Shown: positions 1 through 5,904, counted from the stretch's first letter. The stretch: DNA of 10,078 bases from Bacillota bacterium (GCA_021837545.1 JAKBFR010000089.1:1-10078); one strand, 5' to 3'. Translations and numbers: made by a program. The notes: generated from the letters alone by a model not told the origin.

Positions 1-385
1 TATTAAGTAACTCATAGAAAGTCTTTATTATATTCTTAGTATCAGGAACATGATGCAATACCATAGAATTATAAATAACATCAAATTTCATTTCTATTGA
101 ATTTCCACTTAATATATCTAAATGATATGGGAACATGTTATTTACTTTATATTTATCAATTTTTGATTTCAGTATATCAATCATTCCTTTTGAGGAATCA
201 ACTAAAGTAATTCTTTCGAATTTATCATAAATATTAAAGCTTACAAGACCAGTTCCACACCCAAACTCCATAGCAGAATAATTTTTATTAATATCAATGG
301 ATTTGCTTATTTCCTTTGCGACTATTTTTGCTCTATCAATTCTTTCATCAGTGTCCCAAGTTTTAGCATAATTATCAAAACTCAT
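1..385 (-). CDS. class I SAM-dependent methyltransferase, C-terminus cut by window edge
   Basis: I translated this frame directly. It starts at ATG 385 and stays open to the window edge, giving 128 residues (MSFDNYAKTWDTDERIDRAK...). A GGGAGGT ribosome binding site lies 7 bases upstream of the ATG. SAM-binding motif I reads MEFGCGTG (about residues 39-46), followed by the acidic motif LVDSSKGMI (61-69), which should contact the ribose of S-adenosylmethionine. FDVIYNSMVLHHV (101-113) matches the post-motif of Methyltransf_11/25-type enzymes, where a pair of histidines is common. About the last 70-80 residues of a typical enzyme of about 200 residues should lie outside the window. The methyl acceptor cannot be told from sequence. 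The gene follows another methyltransferase on the same strand after 75 bases and could be co-transcribed with it, but the two are not close paralogues. Confidence 0.9.
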   Translation of the reverse strand, partial: MSFDNYAKTWDTDERIDRAKIVAKEISKSIDINKNYSAMEFGCGTGLVSFNIYDKFERITLVDSSKGMIDILKSKIDKYKVNNMFPYHLDILSGNSIEMKFDVIYNSMVLHHVPDTKNIIKTFYELLN

Positions 386-460
386 GGTATATACCTCCCT
401 AAATTTATGTTGGTATTAATTTATCTCCTCCAAATTTTATACAATACTTTAATTTTAAAT

Positions 461-1141
461 CTATGGTTTAATTGCTTTCCATATATATCTCCATTGCTTT
501 AATGCTAATTTACCATTAACTAAGCTTTCATTAATCTTAGTTTCAAGTTCTTCTCTATACTCTGATAGTGAATAATCTGGATTTCCTGGTATTGATGAAA
601 TAAATTTTGTAAACTCAGTTTCGTTTGGAAAATAAACTATTGTTTCATCAAATACTTCTATTTCAATATTAGAGAATTTGTTTTCCTCTAATCTTTCTTT
701 TACTTTTTCCATTTCCGCACTGTGAATACCAAATATGGTACCTCCTGAACGAAGAATTTCACTATGATTAATAATTGAGGTTGGCCCTCTTCTGACATAA
801 ATTAAATCAAATTGTTCATCTTCAAAAGGTAGCTCACCATGTGTCCATGCGTATACAAAGCTAACATTTGGAGCTTTACTTTCTTCCAAAGCTGACTCAG
901 CAATTTTAATCAACTCTTTTGAGTTATCAAATCCAATAATGTTCTTTGCATATCTTCCCATTTTAATAGTAAATTCTCCATGTCCACATCCGGCGTCTAA
1001 AACATTACTACAGTTTCCAAGCATTTTTATTAATCGTTCTTCAAAAACGTCTTCACCAGATACCCCTTCAACTGTATATGTAGCATTATTTTTATAACCA
1101 CCGTTTCTTTTTGCTATCATATCGTACCATTCCATACCCAT
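461..1141 (-). CDS. class I SAM-dependent methyltransferase
   Basis: This 226-residue protein has the Rossmann-fold methyltransferase signature. Motif I is VLDAGCGHGEF (47-57), the acidic strand end is GFDNS (70-74), and motif IV/post I is FDLIYVRRGP (111-120). The RSGGTIFG segment (131-138) matches the usual strand-5 motif. The N-terminal MGMEWYDMIAKRNGGY and the W-rich C-terminus (KQWRYIWKAIKP) are likely to shape the acceptor site. A GGAGGG site lies 7 bases before ATG 1141, which supports this start over Met3. An extended -10 promoter sits about 90 bases upstream (1231-1239), and a terminator for the preceding acetyltransferase unit lies beyond it, so the gene probably has its own promoter. 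The substrate is unknown. The family assignment is secure; any more specific name would be a guess. Confidence 0.9.
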   Translation of the reverse strand: MGMEWYDMIAKRNGGYKNNATYTVEGVSGEDVFEERLIKMLGNCSNVLDAGCGHGEFTIKMGRYAKNIIGFDNSKELIKIAESALEESKAPNVSFVYAWTHGELPFEDEQFDLIYVRRGPTSIINHSEILRSGGTIFGIHSAEMEKVKERLEENKFSNIEIEVFDETIVYFPNETEFTKFISSIPGNPDYSLSEYREELETKINESLVNGKLALKQWRYIWKAIKP

Positions 1142-1230
1142 GTTTTATCCCTCCATGCATCATATTATAAATAATTTTTACATTTTATTTAGATAGGATT
1201 ATTTACTAAATTACGGCTTATTTCATACCA

Positions 1231-1239
1231 ATTATAACA
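1231..1239 (-). promoter_or_regulatory. extended -10 promoter element for the 461-1141 methyltransferase
   Basis: On the minus strand the sequence reads TGTTATAAT: a perfect TATAAT with the TGn extension. It lies about 90 bases before the methyltransferase start and after the terminator of the upstream unit. No good -35 box is found 16-18 bases upstream, where the DNA is alternating A/T, so the extended -10 would carry the contact. The 11-mer TATGTTATAAT recurs exactly before the Nudix remnant (2693-2703). Confidence 0.45.
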
Positions 1240-1343
1240 TATATATCAATAATATATATATTAAGAAAATATTGGTTTACAAGCTTTGAATTTATATTTA
1301 ACATGATACTCAGCTGCAGTTGTTCTAACTGTGCGTTTCTTAG

Positions 1344-1388
1344 ACAAAAAACAAAAGCTTCCCTATGTTTTACCATAAGAGAAGCTTT
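1344..1388 (-). terminator. Rho-independent terminator after the GNAT gene
   Basis: Inverted arms AAAGCTTC (1354-1361) and GAAGCTTT (1381-1388), with further imperfect pairing inside (CCTATG against CATAAG), form a hairpin. On the minus strand it is followed by a T-rich run (TTTTGTTTTTTG). It lies 32 bases after the stop codon of the 1421-1894 acetyltransferase. This is a standard intrinsic terminator closing that unit. Confidence 0.85.
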
Positions 1389-1420
1389 ATCTAGTTTCTC
1401 ACTCTAAAAATGTAATATTA

Positions 1421-1894
1421 CTAGATTTTCTTTTCCCTTGTTTTCATCATTAAATATTCAGTTATTCCTTCTCTATATAAATTAGGTATAGCACCAACTT
1501 CAATGTATCCAATTCTTTCATATAGCATTTTGGCATCTGGATTAAAATCTGCAACTACTAGAAATAATTTTGAATAGTCTTTAAAGCAAATCTCCTCAAA
1601 AAACTTTAATAATTTTTTCCCTACTCCATGTTTACGACTTTCTTTCTTTACTGCAACAATATGGAGATATGGAAATGAATGAAATATACCTGCTAAAATA
1701 ATCCATATGAATCCCTTACAGTTCTGATTATTATCAAGAGCAACGTATATTTCTCCTTTAGTAAATCCTTCTTCTAATGCCCTTCTAGCACTTCCTTCCT
1801 TTGAAAAATATCTTATTCCAAGTTCAGAATTTGTTAATGCCTCTTCACAATCATCTATATAATACAAACTTCCCTTTACTATTGTTATTTCCAT
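1421..1894 (-). CDS. GNAT family N-acetyltransferase
   Basis: This 157-residue protein has the single-domain GNAT layout: it transfers acetyl from acetyl-CoA to an amine. Motif A is HIVAVKKESRKHGVGKKLL (78-96), whose RKHGVG (87-92) is the pyrophosphate-binding R/Q-x-x-G-x-G/A loop. Motif B is FNPDAKMLYERIGYIEVG (117-134), with the usual N-x-x-A-x-x-x-Y-x-x-x-G-F/Y spacing. ATG 1894 is preceded by two overlapping AGGTG-type sites at 4 and 10 bases. The start lies 17 bases after the stop of the degraded phosphoesterase, so this gene was the last member of an operon whose first two genes have decayed. It may still be transcribed through the remnants from the promoter near 2693. The reading frame is intact and of family length, so it is probably functional. 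The acceptor is unknown. Confidence 0.9.
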   Translation of the reverse strand: MEITIVKGSLYYIDDCEEALTNSELGIRYFSKEGSARRALEEGFTKGEIYVALDNNQNCKGFIWIILAGIFHSFPYLHIVAVKKESRKHGVGKKLLKFFEEICFKDYSKLFLVVADFNPDAKMLYERIGYIEVGAIPNLYREGITEYLMMKTREKKI

Positions 1895-1911
1895 AAAACA
1901 CCTCTCACCTT

Positions 1912-2403
1912 TTAATTCTGTACTGCTTCTAATGTCATTGATACAATCTCAGGTCTATTAAATATCCTCTGAGGGATAATACTATTACCAAGGCCTCTAC
2001 TTACCACCATAACAGTATTATTTTTCTCATCATTAATATCAGTCAATTCTCTTTTTATTATATCTTCATTCATATAATCTTCAGAATGACTAGATGTATA
2101 AAACGCAGGGTCATCAACCCCTAAGATAAGAAGCTTTTCTTTATCTTTTTCATAATACAGCGATTGATTTCTTAAAACTATTACGCCTCTTTCTTTAAGT
2201 TTTTTTTCTAGGGATTCAAATTGCCCTGACCAGCCTTCATGATTTCCATTAACATAGTATATTGGTGCTATAGATCTTATTTTATCAATAAAAGCTAAAG
2301 CACTTTCCTCATTATACTTTCGCCTATCCACTAAATCACCTGTAATAACTATAATATCAGGCTTTTGTGATTTTATTTTTTTCACTAAAGTATTATTATC
2401 TTT
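1912..2403 (-). pseudogene. metallophosphoesterase remnant (YkuE/YaeI-like), 5' end and internal block deleted
   Basis: The open frame runs 1912-2478, but only the part from about 2403 leftward looks like a calcineurin-like phosphoesterase: KPDIIVITGDLVDRR (39-53 of the open frame, metal motif GD), then IYYVNGNHE (73-81, motif GNHE), then LGVDDPAF (119-126). The family's first metal motif (D-x-H) should precede this and is absent. After residue about 152 the sequence jumps in frame to MVVSRGLGNSIIPQRIFNRP (157-176), which in this family normally follows the distal histidine motifs (SHRPE and GHAHGGQ); both are missing. I estimate a loss of about 60-70 residues, from memory of the family. The first 25 codons of the frame are out-of-frame Nudix sequence (see 2402-2659). 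With half the metal ligands gone, catalysis is not expected. Confidence 0.85.
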
Positions 2404-2659
2404 ATTCTTCCTTTGTTTCACGGATAGGCGCATCTTTACTACTATCACCAAGTATTGCAGATCAAACAGCAGCTCCATCCCACATGTTGGGCCCTCCTTC
2501 TTTCCAGGATTGTCTCTTCTGAATCAAAAATTCTCCTTTATCATTAACAATCCAAACATGAACCACAAGATGGTGATCCCCTTCCTTCATAGGATTGCCT
2601 CTCTCATGTGTACGTCCAGTTTTTTATCTATATTTATCATAAAGATCCCATAGTTCCAT
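2402..2659 (-). pseudogene. Nudix hydrolase remnant (IPP isomerase-like subgroup), three in-frame stops
   Basis: Reading from ATG 2659, which has a GGAGG site 8 bases upstream, gives MELWDLYDKYR, stop, KTGRTHERGNPMKEGDHHL and so on. LIQKRQSWKEGGPNMWDGAAV follows, then a stop, then SAILGDSSKDAPIRETKEE, then a stop. All three stops (2624-2626 TAA, 2462-2464 TGA, 2402-2404 TAA) are in one uninterrupted frame. It is the N-terminal half of a Nudix protein of the type annotated as NUDIX or isopentenyl-diphosphate isomerase-like, ending inside the Nudix box right after RETKEE. The third stop could be one base change from the Leu expected at that place. Downstream, sequence switches to phosphoesterase homology, so a deletion joined the two genes. 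The promoter and ribosome binding site remain intact. Three stops make sequencing error unlikely. Confidence 0.85.
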
Positions 2660-2692
2660 AAGATTTTCCTCCGCAAAGCCAGTTATTCTAGC

Positions 2693-2701
2693 ATTATAAC
2701 A
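2693..2701 (-). promoter_or_regulatory. extended -10 promoter before the decayed Nudix gene
   Basis: The minus strand reads TGTTATAAT, a perfect -10 with TGn extension, about 35 bases upstream of the Nudix ATG. No good -35 is seen at 16-18 bases. It lies downstream of the ferredoxin terminator, so it starts a new transcription unit: Nudix remnant, phosphoesterase remnant, GNAT gene, terminator at 1344. It may now serve only the GNAT gene. Confidence 0.5.
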
Positions 2702-2737
2702 TATTTTTCCTTATAGTTATATTGTCTATAGAAGAAT

Positions 2738-2780
2738 AAAAAAAGTCAGTCAAGGTGTAACTTACTCACCCTAACTGATT
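2738..2780 (-). terminator. Rho-independent terminator after the ferredoxin gene
   Basis: On the minus strand AATCAGTTAGGGTG (2780-2767) pairs with CACCTTGACTGACTT (2754-2740) through Watson-Crick and two G-U pairs, followed by a run of seven T (2744-2738). The wobble pairs work only in minus-strand RNA; the plus-strand RNA would have mismatches. It is about 80 bases after the ferredoxin stop and insulates that gene from the unit downstream. Confidence 0.85.
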
Positions 2781-2861
2781 CATTTAAAATGACTCTATAA
2801 TTTTTAATTTTAGTGAACTTCACTGCAACATACTTTTAAATAAATTAAGTTCAATAATATA

Positions 2862-3050
2862 TTATTCTTTTGTAAATTGTATTGCTCCCATAGGACAATA
2901 TTTTACACACTTACCACATTTAATGCATTTATCTTCAAGAACAACTGGTGCATCAAAGCCTGTTTGTTTTAATGCATTTACTGGACATATTTTCACTGAT
3001 GGACATGGATGATTTTGTGGACATCTATTTTTGTTTACTTCAAGTTTCAT
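2862..3050 (-). CDS. small ferredoxin-like 4Fe-4S protein with seven cysteines
   Basis: I place the start at ATG 3050 (62 residues). A GAGGTG site at 3057-3062 is 6 bases upstream of it, whereas the in-frame GTG at 3059 lies inside that site. The second half has a classical CxxCxxCxxxCP motif (C42, C45, C48, C52). The first half is atypical: CPQNHPCPSVKICP gives C10, C16 and C22, one cysteine fewer than a 2[4Fe-4S] ferredoxin. By the usual ligand swap, C22, C42, C45 and C48 would hold one complete 4Fe-4S cluster. C10, C16 and C52 leave the other with three cysteines, so a 3Fe-4S cluster, a non-cysteine ligand (perhaps His14) or a single cluster are all possible. Related short proteins with CPxxHxCPxxxxCP occur in anaerobes (from memory). 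The protein is cytosolic and the electron partner unknown. Its own promoter, operator and terminator make it a single-gene unit. Confidence 0.9.
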   Translation of the reverse strand: MKLEVNKNRCPQNHPCPSVKICPVNALKQTGFDAPVVLEDKCIKCGKCVKYCPMGAIQFTKE

Positions 3051-3073
3051 AGCATACACCTCATTAGAATTAA

Positions 3074-3094
3074 TTATACCCCCAGTGGGTATAA
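3074..3094. promoter_or_regulatory. CsoR/CstR-like palindromic operator at the ferredoxin transcription start
   Basis: Two perfect 8-base arms, TTATACCC and GGGTATAA, flank a 5-base centre CCAGT. With a -10 box at 3099-3104, transcription should begin near 3092, inside this palindrome, so a bound protein would block initiation or clearance. The ATACCC...GGGTAT form with a C/G-rich core resembles operators of the CsoR/CstR repressor family (copper or persulfide sensing). That match is from memory of the family, and no such repressor is encoded in the window. Confidence 0.6.
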
Positions 3095-3098
3095 CAGT

Positions 3099-3126
3099 AT
3101 TATATCATATGAGAACTACATGTCAA
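3099..3126 (-). promoter_or_regulatory. consensus sigma-A promoter for the ferredoxin
   Basis: The minus strand carries TTGACA (3126-3121), a 16-base spacer and TATAAT (3104-3099). Both hexamers match the housekeeping consensus exactly, and the ribosome binding site follows about 37 bases after the -10. A second TATAAT (3078-3073) has no -35 partner. A promoter this strong directly over a palindrome suggests tight repression with high induced output. Confidence 0.8.
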
Positions 3127-3265
3127 TATCAAATAAGTGATCTTTCGTATTTATACACCTCATTAACAAATCCTTTAATTTGATTTGTTTCTGGAGTATG
3201 TCAAAAACAAAGGTATCTTGTTTAATTAATCTTCTTATTAAAACAAAATCTCATGATAAATCCTT

Positions 3266-4150
3266 TTAAAACAGACTTAATTGTTCTTCTTCATATGGTC
3301 CTTTGTACCCCTTTATAATATCCTTCATTTTATATAGTATATTTGCCTTGTCACACTCTTCTTTAAATATTTCCCATAATTCATTTGATCTCTTTGAAGG
3401 GCACTCGTAGGAATATCCATATTCCTTAATATATTTTTCAGCAGTACCATAAAATTTTTCATTAACCTTTTCAAGGAAATGCTCTCTTTGATTTTGTCTA
3501 AGTGTTACACCAAATGCAGGATAAATAAATCTCGCTCCATTTTCCTTTGCAAGCCTTACAATTTTTAATATGTTCTCATCACTATCTGCAATAAATGGTA
3601 ATACAGGCATTAATAATATCCCTGTGAAGATTCCCTTAGAAGAAAGCTTATTTACTGCTTCAAATCTTTTAGATGCCACAGCTACATTAGGTTCGAGCTT
3701 TTTACAAAGATTATCATCTGCAGTTGTAACTGTAATCTTAATGATGTTAGGTGAATGGCTTTTTATCTCCTGTAAAATATCTATATCCCTTGTTATAAGA
3801 TCACTTTTTGTAGCTATGGAAATACCAAAATTATATCTATTTATTAGTTCCAAGGCACTTCTAGTAAGCTTGTATTGTGCTTCAAAAGGATTGTATGGAT
3901 CCGACATTGCTCCGGTTGCAACTATACCTTTTTTACGTTTTGATTTAAGCTCACTATTTAGTATTTCAATAGCATTACCCTTAGCACGGACAATGTCAAA
4001 GTCCTCAATATGGTAACATTCACTTCTGGAATCGCAATAAATACATCCATGTGAGCAGCCTTTATATATATTCATATTGTAATTTTTTCCGAACCAATTA
4101 TCATTACTGCCCCATGAAGATAATATCTGTTTTGCTGGAATAAATTCCAC
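3266..4150 (-). CDS. SPL-type radical SAM protein with C-terminal clamp-binding motif
   Basis: This 294-residue protein has the radical SAM cluster motif C32-x3-C36-x2-C39 (KGCSHGCIYCD), which binds a 4Fe-4S cluster and SAM. DPYNPFE (84-90), ATKSDLI (113-119) and the overall layout place it in the spore photoproduct lyase-like (SplB-related, Rv2578c-type) group of radical SAM proteins. It is not necessarily a true photoproduct lyase. A conserved extra cysteine follows at ECPSKRSNELW (249-259). The last five residues are QLSLF, identical to the consensus bacterial beta sliding-clamp-binding pentapeptide QL(S/D)LF, on an acidic exposed tail (PYEEE). This suggests action on DNA at or behind the replication fork. 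The start is GTG 4150: the codon just upstream is a stop, and AAAGGA lies 10 bases before it. It sits 108 bases after the GyrI-like gene with a hairpin between, so it is probably a separate unit. Confidence 0.88.
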   Translation of the reverse strand: MEFIPAKQILSSWGSNDNWFGKNYNMNIYKGCSHGCIYCDSRSECYHIEDFDIVRAKGNAIEILNSELKSKRKKGIVATGAMSDPYNPFEAQYKLTRSALELINRYNFGISIATKSDLITRDIDILQEIKSHSPNIIKITVTTADDNLCKKLEPNVAVASKRFEAVNKLSSKGIFTGILLMPVLPFIADSDENILKIVRLAKENGARFIYPAFGVTLRQNQREHFLEKVNEKFYGTAEKYIKEYGYSYECPSKRSNELWEIFKEECDKANILYKMKDIIKGYKGPYEEEQLSLF

Positions 4151-4220
4151 TCATATCAATTCCTTTCTTGTATATCTATTGTATATTAAGCTACATGAAT
4201 TGATTTTAAACATTTTTAAA

Positions 4221-4251
4221 CATAGACTACATATAATCTATGTAGCCTATG
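4221..4251 (-). terminator. hairpin after the GyrI-like gene, probable weak terminator
   Basis: Arms CATAGaCTACATA (4221-4233) and TATGTAGcCTATG (4239-4251) surround a 5-base loop. In minus-strand RNA the odd position becomes a G-U pair, giving 13 continuous pairs. It starts 7 bases after the GyrI-like stop codon. The following minus-strand sequence is TTTAAAAATG, a poor T tract, so termination may be partial and could let some transcript run into the radical SAM gene. Confidence 0.6.
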
Positions 4252-4258
4252 TATTGCT

Positions 4259-4912
4259 TTATTTTGTGTCTTCAAATAAATTAACACTTTGAGAACTCAC
4301 GGGATGTCTCAATACTGTTTTAAGCTTAGATTGAATAGTTTTTCTTGGGTCAGACAAATATATTTCATGATGTTTGCGAATTTTCCCTATGTCATCCTTT
4401 AGGTTATTTTCTTTCATGTAATCTTGCATCATTAATACAGTCTTAGGCTCATCGGCAAAGGCACCCAGGTGCATTGCTTGAACGCATAAACCTTCATTGA
4501 ATTTAATAAGACATGCTTTAGAGGTATCAAGTTGTGGCTTTTTCTTTTTTAAGCTTTCCAGTGCCCACATGAATACTTCTTCCGTCACAAATTCAGGTTG
4601 TCTTATCATAGAGGTCCATAACCAAGTATCTCTTTTATTAATATCAAACTCATTTCCTTCACACCACCAAAGTCCTTCCAGTGGTGGAACTACATACTCA
4701 AGAAATCCTTCTATGTCTTTTCCGCTTTTGTAACTCATTTTAATAGTGTAGGATAGTCCATATAATAATTCAACAGAATTATGGTACTCCTGGCCGTTTG
4801 GATCGCCTTTTCCATCTACCTTAATAAAGTTCATCTCTGGAACATCTATAATACTCGGTTTAGTTTTAGGAACATATAACTCTTTAAACTCTTTTTTATA
4901 ATCAAACTTCAT
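4259..4912 (-). CDS. GyrI-like small-molecule-binding domain protein
   Basis: This 217-residue protein belongs to the stand-alone GyrI-like group. It begins MKFDYKKEFKELY, then IIDVPEMNFIKVDGKGDPNG (21-40), a helix-forming ELLYGLSYTIKMSY (48-61), PLEGLWW (77-83), and HHEIYLSDPRK (181-191) before the usual family end LRHPV (201-205). GyrI-like (SOUL/BmrR C-terminal type) domains bind small, often hydrophobic or cationic molecules; stand-alone members are suspected ligand binders or hydrolases. A 12-residue tail (SSQSVNLFEDTK) extends beyond where I expect the family to stop. GAGGTG lies about 5 bases before ATG 4912. The WYL regulator is 71 bases upstream on the same strand with a palindrome in the gap, so the two likely form one sensing unit. 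Confidence 0.85.
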   Translation of the reverse strand: MKFDYKKEFKELYVPKTKPSIIDVPEMNFIKVDGKGDPNGQEYHNSVELLYGLSYTIKMSYKSGKDIEGFLEYVVPPLEGLWWCEGNEFDINKRDTWLWTSMIRQPEFVTEEVFMWALESLKKKKPQLDTSKACLIKFNEGLCVQAMHLGAFADEPKTVLMMQDYMKENNLKDDIGKIRKHHEIYLSDPRKTIQSKLKTVLRHPVSSQSVNLFEDTK

Positions 4913-4952
4913 TTTATCACCTCATGCTTTTTTCTTTATTTTATACTAGTTA

Positions 4953-4974
4953 ATATGACAACTGTCTGTCACAT
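4953..4974. promoter_or_regulatory. candidate operator in the WYL regulator/GyrI-like gap
   Basis: The palindrome ATATGACA-n6-TGTCACAT has a perfect TGACA/TGTCA core and one mismatch in its 8-base arms. It fills the centre of the 71-base gap before the GyrI-like gene. A -10-like TATAAA lies at 4945-4940 on the minus strand; its -35 region would fall inside the palindrome (no good -35 match), so binding should control that promoter. The neighbouring WYL protein is the obvious candidate binder, which is an inference. The same core is not seen upstream of the regulator itself. Confidence 0.5.
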
Positions 4975-4983
4975 TAGATAAAA

Positions 4984-5904
4984 TTACTTATAGATTTTTA
5001 AAGCTAAGTGAAGTCTTTCCTTCATTTCTTCTCTAATATCTTCTGGTTCTAAAACTTCAACCATGTGGCCAAAAGATAAAATAAAACCATACACCCATTC
5101 CCCTTTTGGAAAGGAAATAGTAGCTTCTACAGTTCCATCTTCATTATGCTTAATATCTTCATAGCTCGCATCATCGTAAACTCTATATATTACCTCAGGT
5201 TCAAATTTAAGCCTAATAGTAACAATATCTTTGAAATATGGTTTGTTTTGTTCTATAGATATATTCATTGAATTTAAAGCTTCAAAAATCTTATCTTTAA
5301 CTATCAACTCTCTTATTCTTGACAATCTAAAAATTCTATTATCCTGCTTACCTTCACAAAATCCGTACAAATACCAGGTTGTATCTTTAAATACTAATTT
5401 TATGGGCTTTACTTCTCTCTTAGTTTTTTCGCCGTAAGAACTTACATAATCAAATTCTACTACCTTACGTAAAAGTATTGCAGACTTTAGGAGGTCAAAT
5501 TTATTTTTCTCTTTGCTATCACTACTCCAATGTGAAAAATCAACCTCTATCCAATTATAGTTATTGGAACTTTTAAAGATAGCTCCTAGTTTTGTAATTA
5601 CAGTATCTACTTCAGAATATTTAGTGGCTTTTAGACTATGAAGCGCTGCTATAATGTCCCCTTGTTCCTTTTCTGAAATAAGCGATTTATTGATAATGAA
5701 CTCTGGCAAAAGGCTAATACCGCCCCCACTGCCTTTATTTGTGTAAACAGGAATATTGGATAAGCTCAATGTGTCAATATCTCTATAAATTGTTCTTGTG
5801 GAAACACCAAAATGCTCTGCAAGTTCTTTAGCTGTAATGGTTTCTTTATTTAACAACATCATTATTATTTCAAATAACCTATTAATTTGCATATTCATCC
5901 CCAT
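4984..5904 (-). CDS. YafY-family transcriptional regulator (HTH plus WYL domain)
   Basis: This 306-residue cytosolic DNA-binding protein starts with a winged helix-turn-helix of the HTH_11/DeoR type (about 9-62). The recognition region is ELAEHFGVSTRTIYRDIDTL (27-46), followed by a GSGGG wing. The WYL domain (about 135-210) shows EFDYVSSYGEKTKREVKPIKLVF, TTWYLYGFC (175-183, with the W177-Y178-L179 signature) and RIFRLSRI (190-197). A WCX-type C-terminal extension (about 225-305) contains GEWVYGFILSFG. WYL domains in this family sense small ligands or nucleic acids. ATG 5904 has AAGGTG 8 bases upstream and overlaps the stop of a 34-codon ORF by one base (TAATG), indicating translational coupling. 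The target is probably the adjacent GyrI-like gene. A start at Met3 or Met5 cannot be excluded. Confidence 0.92.
   Translation of the reverse strand: MGMNMQINRLFEIIMMLLNKETITAKELAEHFGVSTRTIYRDIDTLSLSNIPVYTNKGSGGGISLLPEFIINKSLISEKEQGDIIAALHSLKATKYSEVDTVITKLGAIFKSSNNYNWIEVDFSHWSSDSKEKNKFDLLKSAILLRKVVEFDYVSSYGEKTKREVKPIKLVFKDTTWYLYGFCEGKQDNRIFRLSRIRELIVKDKIFEALNSMNISIEQNKPYFKDIVTIRLKFEPEVIYRVYDDASYEDIKHNEDGTVEATISFPKGEWVYGFILSFGHMVEVLEPEDIREEMKERLHLALKIYK

Noticed and set aside
425..431. orphan GGAGGAG on the minus strand between the two methyltransferase genes
   Set aside because: No ATG, GTG or TTG start follows at a usable distance; the downstream gene has its own better site (393-399).
1912..2659. 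possible phase-variable or programmed-frameshift gene
   Set aside because: Three separate in-frame stops and missing catalytic segments fit decay, not a switchable frame; no homopolymer tract or tandem repeat sits at the junctions.
3129..3200. short coding-like stretch on the minus strand (...TNQIKGFVNEVYKYERSLI, stop) between the radical SAM and ferredoxin genes
   Set aside because: About 20 codons bounded by stops, without a start or ribosome site; it could be the tail of a lost gene but is too short to support.
3220..3252. 10-codon ORF (MRFCFNKKIN) right after the radical SAM stop, preceded by AAGGA
   Set aside because: Too short, no conserved feature; likely chance in AT-rich DNA.
3570..4016. 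148-codon open frame on the plus strand
   Set aside because: It lies antisense within the radical SAM gene, has no ribosome binding site and its residue content is a shadow of the real frame.
4497..4733. 78-codon open frame on the plus strand
   Set aside because: It is antisense to the GyrI-like gene, with low-complexity F/S-rich product typical of a shadow frame.
5231..5437. 68-codon open frame on the plus strand
   Set aside because: It is antisense to the WYL regulator and shows no independent coding signal.
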